Below are positions 1-9,400 of a stretch of DNA of 64,000 nt, piece by piece. Every line of letters starts with the position of its first letter. Within the stretch, counting starts at the first letter, position 1. The translations under genes and the position numbers were made by a program. Under the pieces are notes generated by a model. The model was not told where the DNA came from, did no database searches, and saw nothing but the letters and a program-made list of their open reading frames with translations. This DNA is from Agrococcus sp. Marseille-Q4369. Lineage in GTDB: Bacteria; Actinomycetota; Actinomycetes; Actinomycetales; Microbacteriaceae. The stretch covers positions 1 through 64,000 of the forward strand of contig NZ_CP070501.1 in NCBI RefSeq assembly GCF_018308945.1, read 5' to 3'.

Positions 1-130
1 GACCGATCGTCGCGCCCGGGGCGGAGTGCTCCTCGACGTGCTCCCACGTGAGCGGGTAGTCGCGGCCGATCGCGTGCACCATGCGCTCCGCGCGCTCGAG
101 TCGCTCGAGCCGGATCCGCCCCCGCTCGCC
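1..130 (-). pseudogene. PHP-domain phosphoesterase fragment, 5' part missing
   Basis: Read leftwards, this edge encodes about 43 residues, including ERMVHAIGRDYPLTWEHV and a closing GATIG. That resembles the middle of actinobacterial PHP-domain phosphoesterases, where GATIGRPHIAD is typical. The family's N-terminal half, with its metal-binding HxH motif and about 130 residues, should lie to the right. There the frame instead runs into palindromic repeats and the end of the helicase gene. The gene therefore looks 5'-truncated; the rest runs off the window. The family assignment rests on remembered motif similarity and is uncertain. Confidence 0.35.
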
Positions 131-145
131 GAGTCTCCCGCCCCC

Positions 146-246
146 GCAGAGTCCCGGCACTCTGCTGCTCCCGCGGCTGCTGAGCGCAGAGTGTCGGCAC
201 TCTGCGGTTCCCCGGGGGCGCTGATCGCAGAGTGTCGGCACTCTGC
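146..246. repeat. Three spaced 20-bp palindromes
   Basis: Three copies of a 20-bp palindrome, GCAGAGTGTCGGCACTCTGC, start at 146, 186 and 227. The first copy has two changes in the centre (CC for TG). Each can form an 8-bp stem around a TCGG loop, and the spacing is 40-41 bp. They lie between the end of the helicase gene and the PHP fragment. They could be REP-like hairpins or part of a termination region. Confidence 0.75.
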
Positions 247-278
247 GCGGCCGGGCTGCGTCGCCGGCGGGCACGCGA

Positions 279-309
279 ACGGCCGCCCCGCGAGCGCGGG
301 ACGGCCGTT
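279..309 (-). terminator. Strong hairpin after helicase gene
   Basis: AACGGCCG pairs with CGGCCGTT around an inner CCCGCG-AG-CGCGGG stem. The hairpin sits about 16 bp past the stop codon of the leftward helicase gene. There is no T-run, which is usual for actinobacterial terminators. Confidence 0.6.
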
Positions 310-324
310 GCGATCAGGAGTTGG

Positions 325-1848
325 CTAGGCCTGCGGCGCCTGGGGCGCGCCCGCGCCGCCGCCCGTGCGCCGACGACGGCGACGGCGCTGCGTCGGCGCG
401 GCATTGCCGTCGCGGTGCTCGGTGCCGCCGCCGTCGTGCGTGCCGCGACCCTCGGGCGTGCCCGACGCATCCGCCTGCTGGCCCTCGCCGCCGGAGCGGC
501 CGCTGCCGCCGCGTCGACGGCGCTGCCCGCCGCCCTCCTCGCCGCCGCGGCCCCGGTCGCCGCCTCGGCCGCGCTCACCGCCGCGACCGCGGCCGCCCGC
601 GGCCGAGCCGTCGCCCGCCGCGTACTCGGCGATGTGCTCGCGCTTCGCGTCCTTGTTGGGCGGCGTCGTCGTCAGCCGGCCCTTCGAACCGACCGGGATG
701 TTCAGGTCGCTGTAGAGGTGCGGGCTCGACGAGTAGGTCTCGAGCGGCTCGGGGCGGCCGAATTCGAGGGCGCGGTCGATGAGCGACCACTTGTGCAGGT
801 CCTCCCAGTCGACGAACGTGACCGCGATGCCCGTGCGGCCGGCGCGGCCCGTGCGGCCCACGCGGTGCAGGTAGGCCTTCTCGTCCTCGGGGATCGTGTG
901 GTTGATGACGTGGGTGACGTCGTCGACGTCGATGCCGCGAGCGGCGACATCGGTCGCGATGAGCACGTCCTTCTTGCCCGCCTTGAACTGCGCCATCGCG
1001 CGCTCGCGCGCCTCCTGGCTCATGTCGCCGTGCACCGCAGCGGCCGCGAAGCCGCGGTCGATGAGCTCCTCCGTGAGGCGCGAGGCGGCGCGCTTCGTGC
1101 GCGTGAAGATGACGGTCTTGCCACGGCCCTCGGCCTGCAGGATGCGCGAGACGACCTCGTCCTTGTCGAGCGCGTGCGCGCGGTACACGACGTGCTCGAT
1201 GTTGGCCTGCGCGATCGTCTCGTCGACGCCCGCGGCGCGGATGTGCAGCGGCCGCGACATGAAGCGGCGCGCGAGCGCGACGACCGCGCCCGGCATCGTC
1301 GCCGAGAAGAGCATCGTGTGCCGCACGGCGGGCACCTTCGAGAAGATCTTCTCCACGTCGGGCAGGAAGCCGAGGTCGAGCATCTTGTCGGCCTCGTCGA
1401 GCACGATCTCCTTGACGTTGGAGAGGTCGAGGATGCGCTGCTGCGAGAGGTCGAGGAGGCGCCCGGGGGTGCCGACCACGATCTGCGCGCCGGCCTTGAG
1501 CTGCTCGACCTGGCCCTCGTAGGCCTTGCCGCCGTAGATGGAGACGATCGTCGTCGGCCGGTTGGAGGTGATGAGCTCCATGTCCTCGGTCACCTGCACC
1601 GCGAGCTCGCGCGTGGGCACGACGATGAGCGCCTGCACCCCGCCCTCGGGCTCGGGGCCGAGGCGCTGCGCGAGCGGCAGGCCGAACGCGAAGGTCTTGC
1701 CGGTGCCGGTCTTCGCCTGGCCGATGATGTCCTGTCCGGAGAGCGCGAGCGGGATCGTCTGCGCCTGGATGGGGAAGGGCTCGAGGATGCCGCGGTCGGC
1801 AAGCGCCTGGACCATGTCGGCATCGATGTTGAGGTCTTGGAAGGTCAA
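325..1848 (-). CDS. DEAD-box RNA helicase with RG-rich tail
   Basis: This 507-residue ATP-dependent RNA helicase probably unwinds structured RNA in ribosome assembly or RNA decay. A Q-motif FQDLNID opens the protein. Walker A (AKTGTGKT) lies near residue 48, DEAD near 150 and SAT near 180, with the second RecA domain carrying HRVGRTGRAGR. The last 90 or so residues are an Arg-Gly-rich tail, common in RhlE-like enzymes and able to bind RNA. I chose the TTG start at 1848 because AGGCGG precedes it and the Q-motif follows at once. A TACGCT hexamer at 1881-1886 could be its -10 box. The divergent neighbour is the ferritin-like gene. Confidence 0.92.
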   Translation of the reverse strand: MTFQDLNIDADMVQALADRGILEPFPIQAQTIPLALSGQDIIGQAKTGTGKTFAFGLPLAQRLGPEPEGGVQALIVVPTRELAVQVTEDMELITSNRPTTIVSIYGGKAYEGQVEQLKAGAQIVVGTPGRLLDLSQQRILDLSNVKEIVLDEADKMLDLGFLPDVEKIFSKVPAVRHTMLFSATMPGAVVALARRFMSRPLHIRAAGVDETIAQANIEHVVYRAHALDKDEVVSRILQAEGRGKTVIFTRTKRAASRLTEELIDRGFAAAAVHGDMSQEARERAMAQFKAGKKDVLIATDVAARGIDVDDVTHVINHTIPEDEKAYLHRVGRTGRAGRTGIAVTFVDWEDLHKWSLIDRALEFGRPEPLETYSSSPHLYSDLNIPVGSKGRLTTTPPNKDAKREHIAEYAAGDGSAAGGRGRGGERGRGGDRGRGGEEGGGQRRRRGGSGRSGGEGQQADASGTPEGRGTHDGGGTEHRDGNAAPTQRRRRRRRTGGGAGAPQAPQA

Positions 1849-1935
1849 GAGGGGGTTCCGCCTGTTCGTTATCTGGCTCCAGCGTACAAGGGGCATGCGA
1901 GGCGGGCTCTCTGCACGCCCATAGACTGCACAACT

Positions 1936-2661
1936 GTGGTGAAGTGGTTCGACCGGACGCCGCGCGACGTCACGCGCCAGCTCCTCAGGCACCATCGGGT
2001 GCCAGTGGTCGGCGACCGCGTGCTGCTGCAGGATGTGCGGCCCGCGCTCGTGCCGTTCGTGGGCCAGGCGCTCGGCCTCGAGCTCGACCTCGTCGCGAAG
2101 GCCGGCCGCGTGCTGCAGGCCGCGCCGTCGGCCGAGGCGCAGGTCGCGCTCTCGGAGGTCGTCCGCATCCTCGCCACGCGCGCGACCGCGTTCGCGCGCA
2201 TCCTCGAGGGGGAGGGCGTCGAGGCGGAGGACGCGATGCGCCCCTTCGCCGACTCGACGCGCGAGTTCTCGAAGCTCGTCGCCGGCGCCGACTGGTACGA
2301 GGAGCTGCTCGCGGTGCACGTCGTGAGCGGACTGCTGGAGGACTTCTTCGTCGCGATCGTGCCGGGCCTGCCCGAGGAGGATCAGGACGCGATGCTGCGC
2401 GCGCTGCGCGGCGAGAGCGCGCACCCTCAGCTCGTGAAGCTGCTGCTCGCGGCGATCGAGCAGACGCCTCGGCTCTCGGACCGGCTCGCGGTGTGGGGCA
2501 GGCGGCTCGTCGGCGACGCGCTGCTGCAGATGTACCTCGCGGTCAACGGCCCCGACGACGCGGGTCGCGCGGTGCCGAGCCAGCAGCGGCTCGAGCCGGC
2601 GTTCAACGACATCGTCGCCTCGCACACGCGCCGCATGGACGAGCTCGGCCTCACGGCCTGA
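1936..2661 (+). CDS. Ferritin-like fold protein (MiaE_2 type)
   Basis: The 241-residue product is mostly helical and matches the ferritin-like proteins that sit beside DEAD helicase and DUF3107 genes in Microbacteriaceae. Segments such as VPFVGQALGL, FAKLV-like FSKLVAGADWYEELLAVHVVSGLLEDFF and the helical C-terminus fit that family. The family is related to tRNA hydroxylase MiaE, but its substrate here is unknown. The GTG start at 1936 is supported by TAGACT at 1922-1927, which would place the transcription start on the start codon. GTG at 1939 is an alternative. Confidence 0.75.
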   Translation: MVKWFDRTPRDVTRQLLRHHRVPVVGDRVLLQDVRPALVPFVGQALGLELDLVAKAGRVLQAAPSAEAQVALSEVVRILATRATAFARILEGEGVEAEDAMRPFADSTREFSKLVAGADWYEELLAVHVVSGLLEDFFVAIVPGLPEEDQDAMLRALRGESAHPQLVKLLLAAIEQTPRLSDRLAVWGRRLVGDALLQMYLAVNGPDDAGRAVPSQQRLEPAFNDIVASHTRRMDELGLTA

Positions 2662-2672
2662 GCGCCCCCGTT

Positions 2673-2707
2673 GGTCGAGTCGCCGGCGGAGCCGGCGTGT
2701 CGAGACC
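2673..2707. repeat. Palindromic intergenic repeat (GGTCGA...TCGAGACC)
   Basis: GGTCGA and TCGAGACC flank an inner CGCCGGC-GGA-GCCGGCG stem-loop. It separates convergent genes and touches the stop codon of the leftward one. This type of repeat is common between Microbacteriaceae genes and probably acts as a two-way terminator. Confidence 0.65.
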
Positions 2708-3012
2708 TACGCCCGCTTCGCGGCCGTCAGCTCCGCGAGGTACTCCCGGTCGGCCTGCTCGCGGCGCTTCGGCAGCAGCCGCGGCAGCACGAGGGCGACC
2801 GCGGTCGCGGCCGCGAGGCACACGAGCCACAGCCAGAGGGCATCCGCCCCGACGCCCGCGAGCATCCCGATCGTCCAGACGATGCCCGCAGCGGCGGCCG
2901 ACGCGCCCGGGCTCAGGAAGAGCCCCATCCACTCGCGACCCGGCAGCGCGTAGCGCGCGAAGAGGCCGATCGCCGCGCCGAGCACCATCGGCACCAGGAC
3001 GAGGATGGCCAT
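2707..3012 (-). CDS. Small membrane protein
   Basis: This 101-residue protein has about three hydrophobic segments (roughly residues 2-22, 32-52 and 57-78), followed by a basic tail rich in Arg and Lys. I do not recognise the family. Its ATG overlaps the TGA of the DUF3107 gene by one base, so the two are translationally coupled. It may be a helper membrane protein, but nothing in the sequence gives a function. Confidence 0.7.
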   Translation of the reverse strand: MAILVLVPMVLGAAIGLFARYALPGREWMGLFLSPGASAAAAGIVWTIGMLAGVGADALWLWLVCLAAATAVALVLPRLLPKRREQADREYLAELTAAKRA

Positions 3013-3230
3013 CAGGCCACGAAGCCGATCTTGCGCGCCGTCTCGCTGCCGATCTCGACGTAGGCGATGTTCGCGCTCGGGACGAGGTAGCGGTGCCCCT
3101 TCGCATCGTCGATCGCCAGGTGGCCCGCGTCGAGCGCGCTCAGCACGAGCGACTCCACCTCCTCGGCCGTCTGCGACGAGTCGAACGAGATCTCGCGGGG
3201 CGAGTCCTTGATGCCGATGCGGATGTCCAT
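3012..3230 (-). CDS. DUF3107 family protein
   Basis: The 72-residue product begins MDIRIGIKDSPREI and ends SETARKIGFVA, which matches the DUF3107 family of short actinobacterial proteins. The function is unknown. It commonly neighbours the ferritin-like protein and UvrD-type helicases, as here. It is the first gene of a leftward pair with the membrane protein. The divergent neighbour is the adnA-like gene, about 100 bp away. Confidence 0.85.
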   Translation of the reverse strand: MDIRIGIKDSPREISFDSSQTAEEVESLVLSALDAGHLAIDDAKGHRYLVPSANIAYVEIGSETARKIGFVA

Positions 3231-3332
3231 GCCTCTGAGGATAGGCGATGGGGTGCGGGCGCCCGCGCCGTTCCGCCGTGGGCGATCAGCGGGGCGACGG
3301 GATGTGTCGGCGGCCGTCGATACCGTGGGCGC

Positions 3333-6300
3333 GTGCCAGAGCGAAGCCTCACCCTCGACGCCCCCGAGCGGGCGCTCGCCGCCGCGCTCGACGCGTCGCA
3401 GCGCGCCGTGCTCGAGCGGCCCGACGACGCATCCGCGATCGTGCTCGGCGTCGCGGGCTCCGGCAAGACGACGACGCTCGTCGAGCTCGCCGCCGACCGC
3501 CTCGCGCGCGACCTCGACCCCGCGCGGCTGCTCGTCATCGCCGGCTCGCGGCAGGCCGCGACCGCGCTCCGCGACCGGCTCGCGCACCGCACGGCGATCG
3601 TGACGCCCGGCCCGCTCGCCCGCTCGATGCCGTCGTTCGCGCACGCGCTCCTCACCGCCGCGGCGCTCGCCGACGAGCGACCCGTGCCGCAGCTGCTCTC
3701 GGGCGCCGAGCAGGACCGCATCATCGCCGCGATGCTCGCCGGCCACGTCGACGACGAGGCGGCGGGCGCGCCGAGCGGCCCCGAGTGGCCCGAGCACCTG
3801 CACGCCGAGGTGCGCGAGCAGGCGGGGTTCCGGGCCGAGCTGCGCGAGCTGCTCGCCGCCGTGCAGGAGCGGGGGTGGGATGCGTCGACGCTCTCCGCGC
3901 TCGCGGCCGAGCGCGCGGTGCCCGAGTGGGCGGCCGCCGCGCAGTTCCTCGACGAGTTCGAGCGGCTCCAGCGGCTCGAGCGGCGCGGCGCCGAGGCGAT
4001 GACCGCGGCGTCGCTGCTCCGGCGCGCGGCGAGCGCGATCGCCGAGACCGAGGTGCCGCTGCCGAGCCTCGTGCTCGTCGACGACGCGCAGGAGCTCACC
4101 GAGGGCGCGGTCGTCGTGCTCGAGGCGCTCGCCGCGCGCGGCGCGACGGTCGTCGCGTTCGGCGACCCCGACACGACGACGGGCGCGTTCCGCGGCGCCG
4201 ACCCGGCGCTGCTCGCGGCGCTGCCGGCGCGGCTCGGCTTCGCGGGCGAGCCCCGCCACCGGCTCGAGCTCGCGATCGACCACCGCCACGGCGCGCGCGT
4301 GCGCGCGTTCCTCGCGAAGGCCGCCGAGGGCATCGGCACGGCCGGTGCGGGCGCGCACCGGCGCGCGAGCGCGGGCGGATCGAGCGCGGAGGACGTGCTT
4401 GAGCTGCACCTCGCGCAGTCGCTCGACGAGCAGGCCCGCCGCATCGCGAGGCTCATCCACGAGCGTCGCGCGCGCGGCGTCGCGTTCGACGACATCGCGA
4501 TCATCGCCCGCACCGGCCGCTCGGCGGCCGAGCTCGGCTCGCTGCTCTCGGCGCTCGAGGTGCCGGTCGCCTCGGGCGGGCCGACGCGGCTGCGCGAGAC
4601 CGAGGTCGTCGACGCGCTCGTGAGCGTGCTCGCGGTCGCGACCGGGCGCCGCGAGCTCGACGCCCAGCTCGCCGAGGAGCTGCTGCGCAGCGACCTGCTC
4701 GGCCTCGACGCGCTCGCGGTGCGGCGGCTCAAGCGCGCGCTCCGGCACCGCATCGTCGCCGAGGGCGGCGCCGTGCACGTCGCGGGCGCCGAGCTCGTGC
4801 GCGCCGCGATCGCCGATCCCGAGCAGCTCGAGGGCCTCGCGGGCGCGCGCCAGGGCGCGGCCGCCGCGCGCCGGCTCGTGCGCATGCTCGCCGACGCCCG
4901 CGCGCTCCTGACCGCCGACGACCCGGCCGGCGCCGACCGGGTGCTGTGGGCCGTCTGGAGCGCCGCGGGCGTCGCCGAGGGCTGGCGGCGCACGGCGCTC
5001 GGCGGCGCGGGCGTCGAGCGCGCGCTCGCCAACCGGCGGCTCGACGCGGTCGTCGCGCTCTTCGACCAGGTCGCGCGACTCATCGAGCGCCGGCCCGACG
5101 CCGACACCGGCGCGTTCGTCGACGCGTGGCTCGCCTCGAGCGTCGACGACGACTCGCTCGCCGCGCGCGCCGAGGGCGCCCGCGTCGCGATCGGCACGCC
5201 GGGCCAGTTCGTCGGGCGCGAGCTCGACACCGTCATCGTCGCGGGCCTGCAGGACGGCGTGTGGCCGAACCTGCGGCCGCGCGGATCGCTGCTCGGCGCG
5301 AACCGGCTCGACGGGGAGCCGACCGAGGACGCGCGCGCCGGCGTGCTGCACGACGAGCTGCGCACCTTCGTCAAGACCGTCTCGACGGCTCGCTCGGCCG
5401 TGCTCCTCACGGCGGTCGCGAGCGACGACGAGCAGCCCTCGCCCTTCGTGCTGACGGTCGACCCGGAGCCGACGCCCGGCGCCGACGACAGCTGGCACTC
5501 GCTGCGCTCGCTCGTCGCGAGCCTGCGCCGGCGGGTCGTCGACCAGCGGCCCGACGCCGATGCGGCCGCGAGCGCGCTGCGCCGGCTCGCCGATGCGGGC
5601 GTGCCGGGCGCCGACCCGCGCGAGTGGGCGGGGCTCGCGCCCGTCACGACGACCGAGCGGCTCGACGCGAGCGAGCAGGTGCGCGTGAGCCCCTCGGCGC
5701 TCCAAGGGCTCGTCGAGTGCGAGCTCTCGTGGGTCATCGGTCGGCTCGCCGGCGGCACGTCGAACCGCGCCGCGGCACTCGGCACGATCGTGCACGACGC
5801 GGTCGAGCACGTCGACGCGACCGACGCCGCGGCGATCGAGGCGGCCGTCGACGCCCGCTTCGCCGAGCTCGACCACCCCTCCGCGTGGGAGGCGGCGCAG
5901 CAGCGGGCCGAGGTCGTGCCGATGGCCGCGGCCCTCGCGGGCTACTTCCAGGTGCTGCGCGGTGCCGGCTGGCGGATCGAGCGCGACGAGCGCGAGGCGC
6001 GCTTCGAGGTCGAGGTCGACGGCGCCGTGCTCTCGGGCGCGATCGACTGGCTCGAGCACGGGCCGAGCGGCGAGGTGCGCATCGTCGATCTCAAGACCGG
6101 CAAGCGCGTGCCGAAGGCCGTCGAGGGCCTCGGCAACCTGCAGCTGCGCGCCTATCAGCTCGCGGTCGCGCTCGGGGGCATCGAAGGCATCGAAGCGGGC
6201 GCGCAGACCTCCGCTCGGCTCGTGATGCCCAAGCTCGCCCGCAAGGAGAAGACGGTCGACTCCGAGCCCTTCGACGAGGTGGCGGATGCGTTCCACGAGC

Positions 6301-6425
6301 ACTTGCGGACGGCGATCGAGACCATGGGCGGCGCGGTCTTCACCGCCCGGCCCGAGGTGCACTGCAACGACGACTACAGCTTCGGCCAGTGCGCCATCCA
6401 CGTCATCCCGGAGGTGACCGAGTGA
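3333..6425 (+). CDS. adnA: AdnA-like helicase-nuclease subunit
   Basis: This 1,030-residue subunit is the likely AdnA partner in a double-strand break resection motor-nuclease, the actinobacterial counterpart of RecBCD/AddAB. Walker A (GVAGSGKTT) is at about residues 39-47. Walker B reads VDDAQE near 250, where active UvrD-like motors usually have DExx. A C-terminal PD-(D/E)XK nuclease shows GAIDW near 902 and VDLKTGK near 918. Two cysteines near the end (HCNDD, FGQC) may be remnants of an iron-sulfur cluster motif. The GTG start follows a TACCGT hexamer at 3321-3326, suggesting a leaderless mRNA. Its TGA overlaps the GTG of adnB, so the pair is coupled as in mycobacteria. Confidence 0.85.
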   Translation: MPERSLTLDAPERALAAALDASQRAVLERPDDASAIVLGVAGSGKTTTLVELAADRLARDLDPARLLVIAGSRQAATALRDRLAHRTAIVTPGPLARSMPSFAHALLTAAALADERPVPQLLSGAEQDRIIAAMLAGHVDDEAAGAPSGPEWPEHLHAEVREQAGFRAELRELLAAVQERGWDASTLSALAAERAVPEWAAAAQFLDEFERLQRLERRGAEAMTAASLLRRAASAIAETEVPLPSLVLVDDAQELTEGAVVVLEALAARGATVVAFGDPDTTTGAFRGADPALLAALPARLGFAGEPRHRLELAIDHRHGARVRAFLAKAAEGIGTAGAGAHRRASAGGSSAEDVLELHLAQSLDEQARRIARLIHERRARGVAFDDIAIIARTGRSAAELGSLLSALEVPVASGGPTRLRETEVVDALVSVLAVATGRRELDAQLAEELLRSDLLGLDALAVRRLKRALRHRIVAEGGAVHVAGAELVRAAIADPEQLEGLAGARQGAAAARRLVRMLADARALLTADDPAGADRVLWAVWSAAGVAEGWRRTALGGAGVERALANRRLDAVVALFDQVARLIERRPDADTGAFVDAWLASSVDDDSLAARAEGARVAIGTPGQFVGRELDTVIVAGLQDGVWPNLRPRGSLLGANRLDGEPTEDARAGVLHDELRTFVKTVSTARSAVLLTAVASDDEQPSPFVLTVDPEPTPGADDSWHSLRSLVASLRRRVVDQRPDADAAASALRRLADAGVPGADPREWAGLAPVTTTERLDASEQVRVSPSALQGLVECELSWVIGRLAGGTSNRAAALGTIVHDAVEHVDATDAAAIEAAVDARFAELDHPSAWEAAQQRAEVVPMAAALAGYFQVLRGAGWRIERDEREARFEVEVDGAVLSGAIDWLEHGPSGEVRIVDLKTGKRVPKAVEGLGNLQLRAYQLAVALGGIEGIEAGAQTSARLVMPKLARKEKTVDSEPFDEVADAFHEHLRTAIETMGGAVFTARPEVHCNDDYSFGQCAIHVIPEVTE

Positions 6426-9400
6426 CCACCGCCATCGAGATCACCGAGGCGATCGCCGCCGTGCGAGGCAAGGCCGCGCAGCTGCCGACCGACGAGCAGA
6501 TCGCGGTGATCGAGGCGCCCGAGGAGCCGACGCTCGTCGTCGCGGGCGCCGGGAGCGGCAAGACCCACACGATGGCGCAGCGCGTGCTGTGGCTCGTGGC
6601 GAACGGCAGGGTCGCGCCCGACGCGGTGCTCGGCCTCACCTTCACGCGGAAGGCCGCGCGCGAGCTCGCCGACCGGCTCGCCGCCGAGCTGCGCGCACTC
6701 GCCGAGGCGGGTCTCGTCGACGCGGAGGTGGCCGCGACTCGCCGACCGGTCGTGCAGACCTACAACTCGTTCGCGAGCGCGCTCTTCCGCGAGTGGGCGC
6801 TGCTCATCGGCCGCGACCCCGAGTCGGAGGTGCTCACCGACCCGGCCGCGTTCCTGCTCGCGCTCCGCGTCGCGCGCGCTTCCGACGACCTGCGGCTCGC
6901 CTCGCTCGGCCGCGCCGAGACGGTCGCCGAGCGCGTCGTGCAGCTCGCGGGTACGCTCGGCGACCACCGCGTCTCGACCGAGCGGCTGCGCCGCGGCCGC
7001 TACCCCGAGCGGTTCCGCGCCCTGCAGGCGCTCCCGACCGCCGACGAGCCGAAGCTGTTCAAGGCGGCGCACGCGAAGGCGATCGCGCAGGACGTCGAGC
7101 GGGTCGGGGGCCTCGACCCGCTCGCCGACCTCGTCGACGCGTTCGACGAGGCGAAGCGCCGGCGCAGCGCCGTGCAGTTCAGCGACCAGGTGCGGCTCGC
7201 GCTCGACGCGATCGACGCGCACGAGGGCGCCGTCACCGAGCTGCGGGCCCGGCACCGCGCGGTGCTGCTCGACGAGTTCCAGGACACCTCCGTGCTGCAG
7301 CTCCAGCTCATCCACGCGCTCTTCGACGGCACGCCCGTCATGGCGGTCGGCGACCCGAACCAGGCGATCTACGGCTTCCGGGGCGCGAGCGCCGGCACGC
7401 TCGCGCTCTTCGCGCAGCGCTTCCGCGTCGAGCGCACGCTCACCCTCTCGACGAGCTGGCGCAACGACGAGAGCGTGCTCACGCTCGCGCACGCCGTCGC
7501 GAGCCGGCTCCCCGAGCAGCCCGGCGTGCCCGTCAAGCGGCTCGAGCCGCGGGAGGGCGCGGGTCCCGGCGACGTCGCCGTGCGGCACCTGCCGACGATC
7601 GAGGACGAGTCGCGGGAGCTCGCCGCGTGGCTGCGCTCGCACGGCGCGGGCGTCGCGGGCTCCGAGACGACCGCCGCCGTGCTCGTGCGCTCGCACTCGC
7701 AGGGCGTCGAGCTCACCCGCGCGCTGCGCGCCGAGGGCATCCGCGTCTTCCGCTCGGGCGGCGGCGGCCTGCTCGACGAGCCCGAGGTCGTCGACCTCGT
7801 CGCGGCGCTGCGCGTGCTCGGTCGGCCCGAGGAGGGCTCGAGCCTCGTGCGGCTGCTCGCCGGCAGCCGCTGGCGCATCGGCGTCGCCGACCTCGCCGCG
7901 CTCCAGCGGCACGCGTCGATGCTCGCGAAGGCAGGGCTGAGCTCCGAGCAGCGCAGCGCCGATCGCGGCGCGGTCGCGGTCGAGGCGAGCGTGTCGATCG
8001 TCGACGCGCTCGATGCGCTCGTCGACTCGCCGCGGCTCGAGGGCGCGACGGCGGAGGGGCTCGCGCGCTTGCGCGACGCCGGCGCGCTGCTGCGCGAGCT
8101 GCGCCGCCGCGCCGGCATGCCGCTGCCGGAGCTCGTGCGCAGCGTCGAGCAGGCGCTGCGGCTCGACATCGAGGTCGCCGCGAAGCGCCAGCACGCGCAC
8201 GGCGCGCTCGACGCCTTCGCGCGGGAGGTGCAGGCGTTCGCCGCGGCGGACGAGCGCGGCTCGCTCGAGGCGTTCCTCGCCTACCTCGACGTGCTCGAGG
8301 CGGGCCGGGGTCCCGACGTGCCCGAGCCCGAGGCCGAGCCCGGCTGGGTGCAGGTGCTCACGATGCACGCCTCGAAGGGCCTCGAGTGGGACGTCGTGGC
8401 GCTCCCGCGGCTCGCGGCCGCGAAGGCCGACGACCGGCCGCTCGGCTGGCTCACGCACGCGACGCTGCCGTACCCGCTGCGCGGCGACGCGTCGCTGCTG
8501 CCGCGGCTCGACTGGGAGGGCCACGCGACGCAGCACGAGTACGCGCTCGCGCGCGAGCGCTTCCTCGAGGAGCTGTGGGACCACTACCAGTCGGAGGAGG
8601 ACCGCCTCGCGTACGTCGGCGTCACGCGCGCGCGGCGCGCGCTCTGGCTCTCGGGCGCGCAGTGGTACGGCATGGCCAAGACCCCCGCGAGCCCCAAGCG
8701 GCTGCTCGAGGTCGCCGCGGGCGCGATGGGCGCCGAGCTGCTCGAGGCGCCCGAGCGGGGCGCCGAGAACCCGCTCGGCGATCGCAGCCCCTCGCTCGCG
8801 TGGCCCGTCGACCCGCTCGGCCGGCGTCGCGAGGCGATCGAGGCGGCCGCGGCGCGCGTCGAGGCGGCGGATGCGTCGGCCGAGACCCCGTGGGACGACG
8901 CGATCGAGCTCCTGCTCGCCGACCGCGGCCGCGCCGAGCTCGCCCTCCCGAGCCGCATCGCCGCATCCGGCTTCAAGGACTGGGCGGCCGACCCGGTCGC
9001 CGTCGCGCGCGCGATCGCGCGCCCGATGCCGCAGGAGCCGTTCGCCGCGACGCGGCTCGGCACGCTCTTCCACGGCTGGGTCGAGCGCCGCGGCAGCACC
9101 GTGAGCCTCGGCGACGCGGTCGACGACGCGCCGCTCGACGACGAGCTCATCGGCATCGACGCCGAGCGGCTCGAGCGGCTCAAGCAGACGTTCCTCCGCT
9201 CGCCCTACGGGGCGCGGCAGCCGGCCGAGACGGAGCTCGAGATCCACTTGCCGCTCGCCGGCACGACCGTCGTGTGCAAGATCGACGCCGTCTACCGCGA
9301 CGGCGATCGCGCGACGGTCGTCGACTGGAAGACCGGGCGGCTGCCCTCGGGCGACGCCGACCTCGAGGCGCGGCAGCTGCAGCTCGCGCTCTACCGCGCG

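Noticed and set aside
146-246. Three spaced repeats considered as a CRISPR array
   Set aside because: The units are full palindromes with about 20-bp spacers and only three copies; no cas genes are nearby.
1849-2625. 5' extension of the DEAD helicase frame across the ferritin-like gene
   Set aside because: The upstream residues are low-complexity shadow of the divergent gene; the Q-motif starts right after the TTG at 1848.
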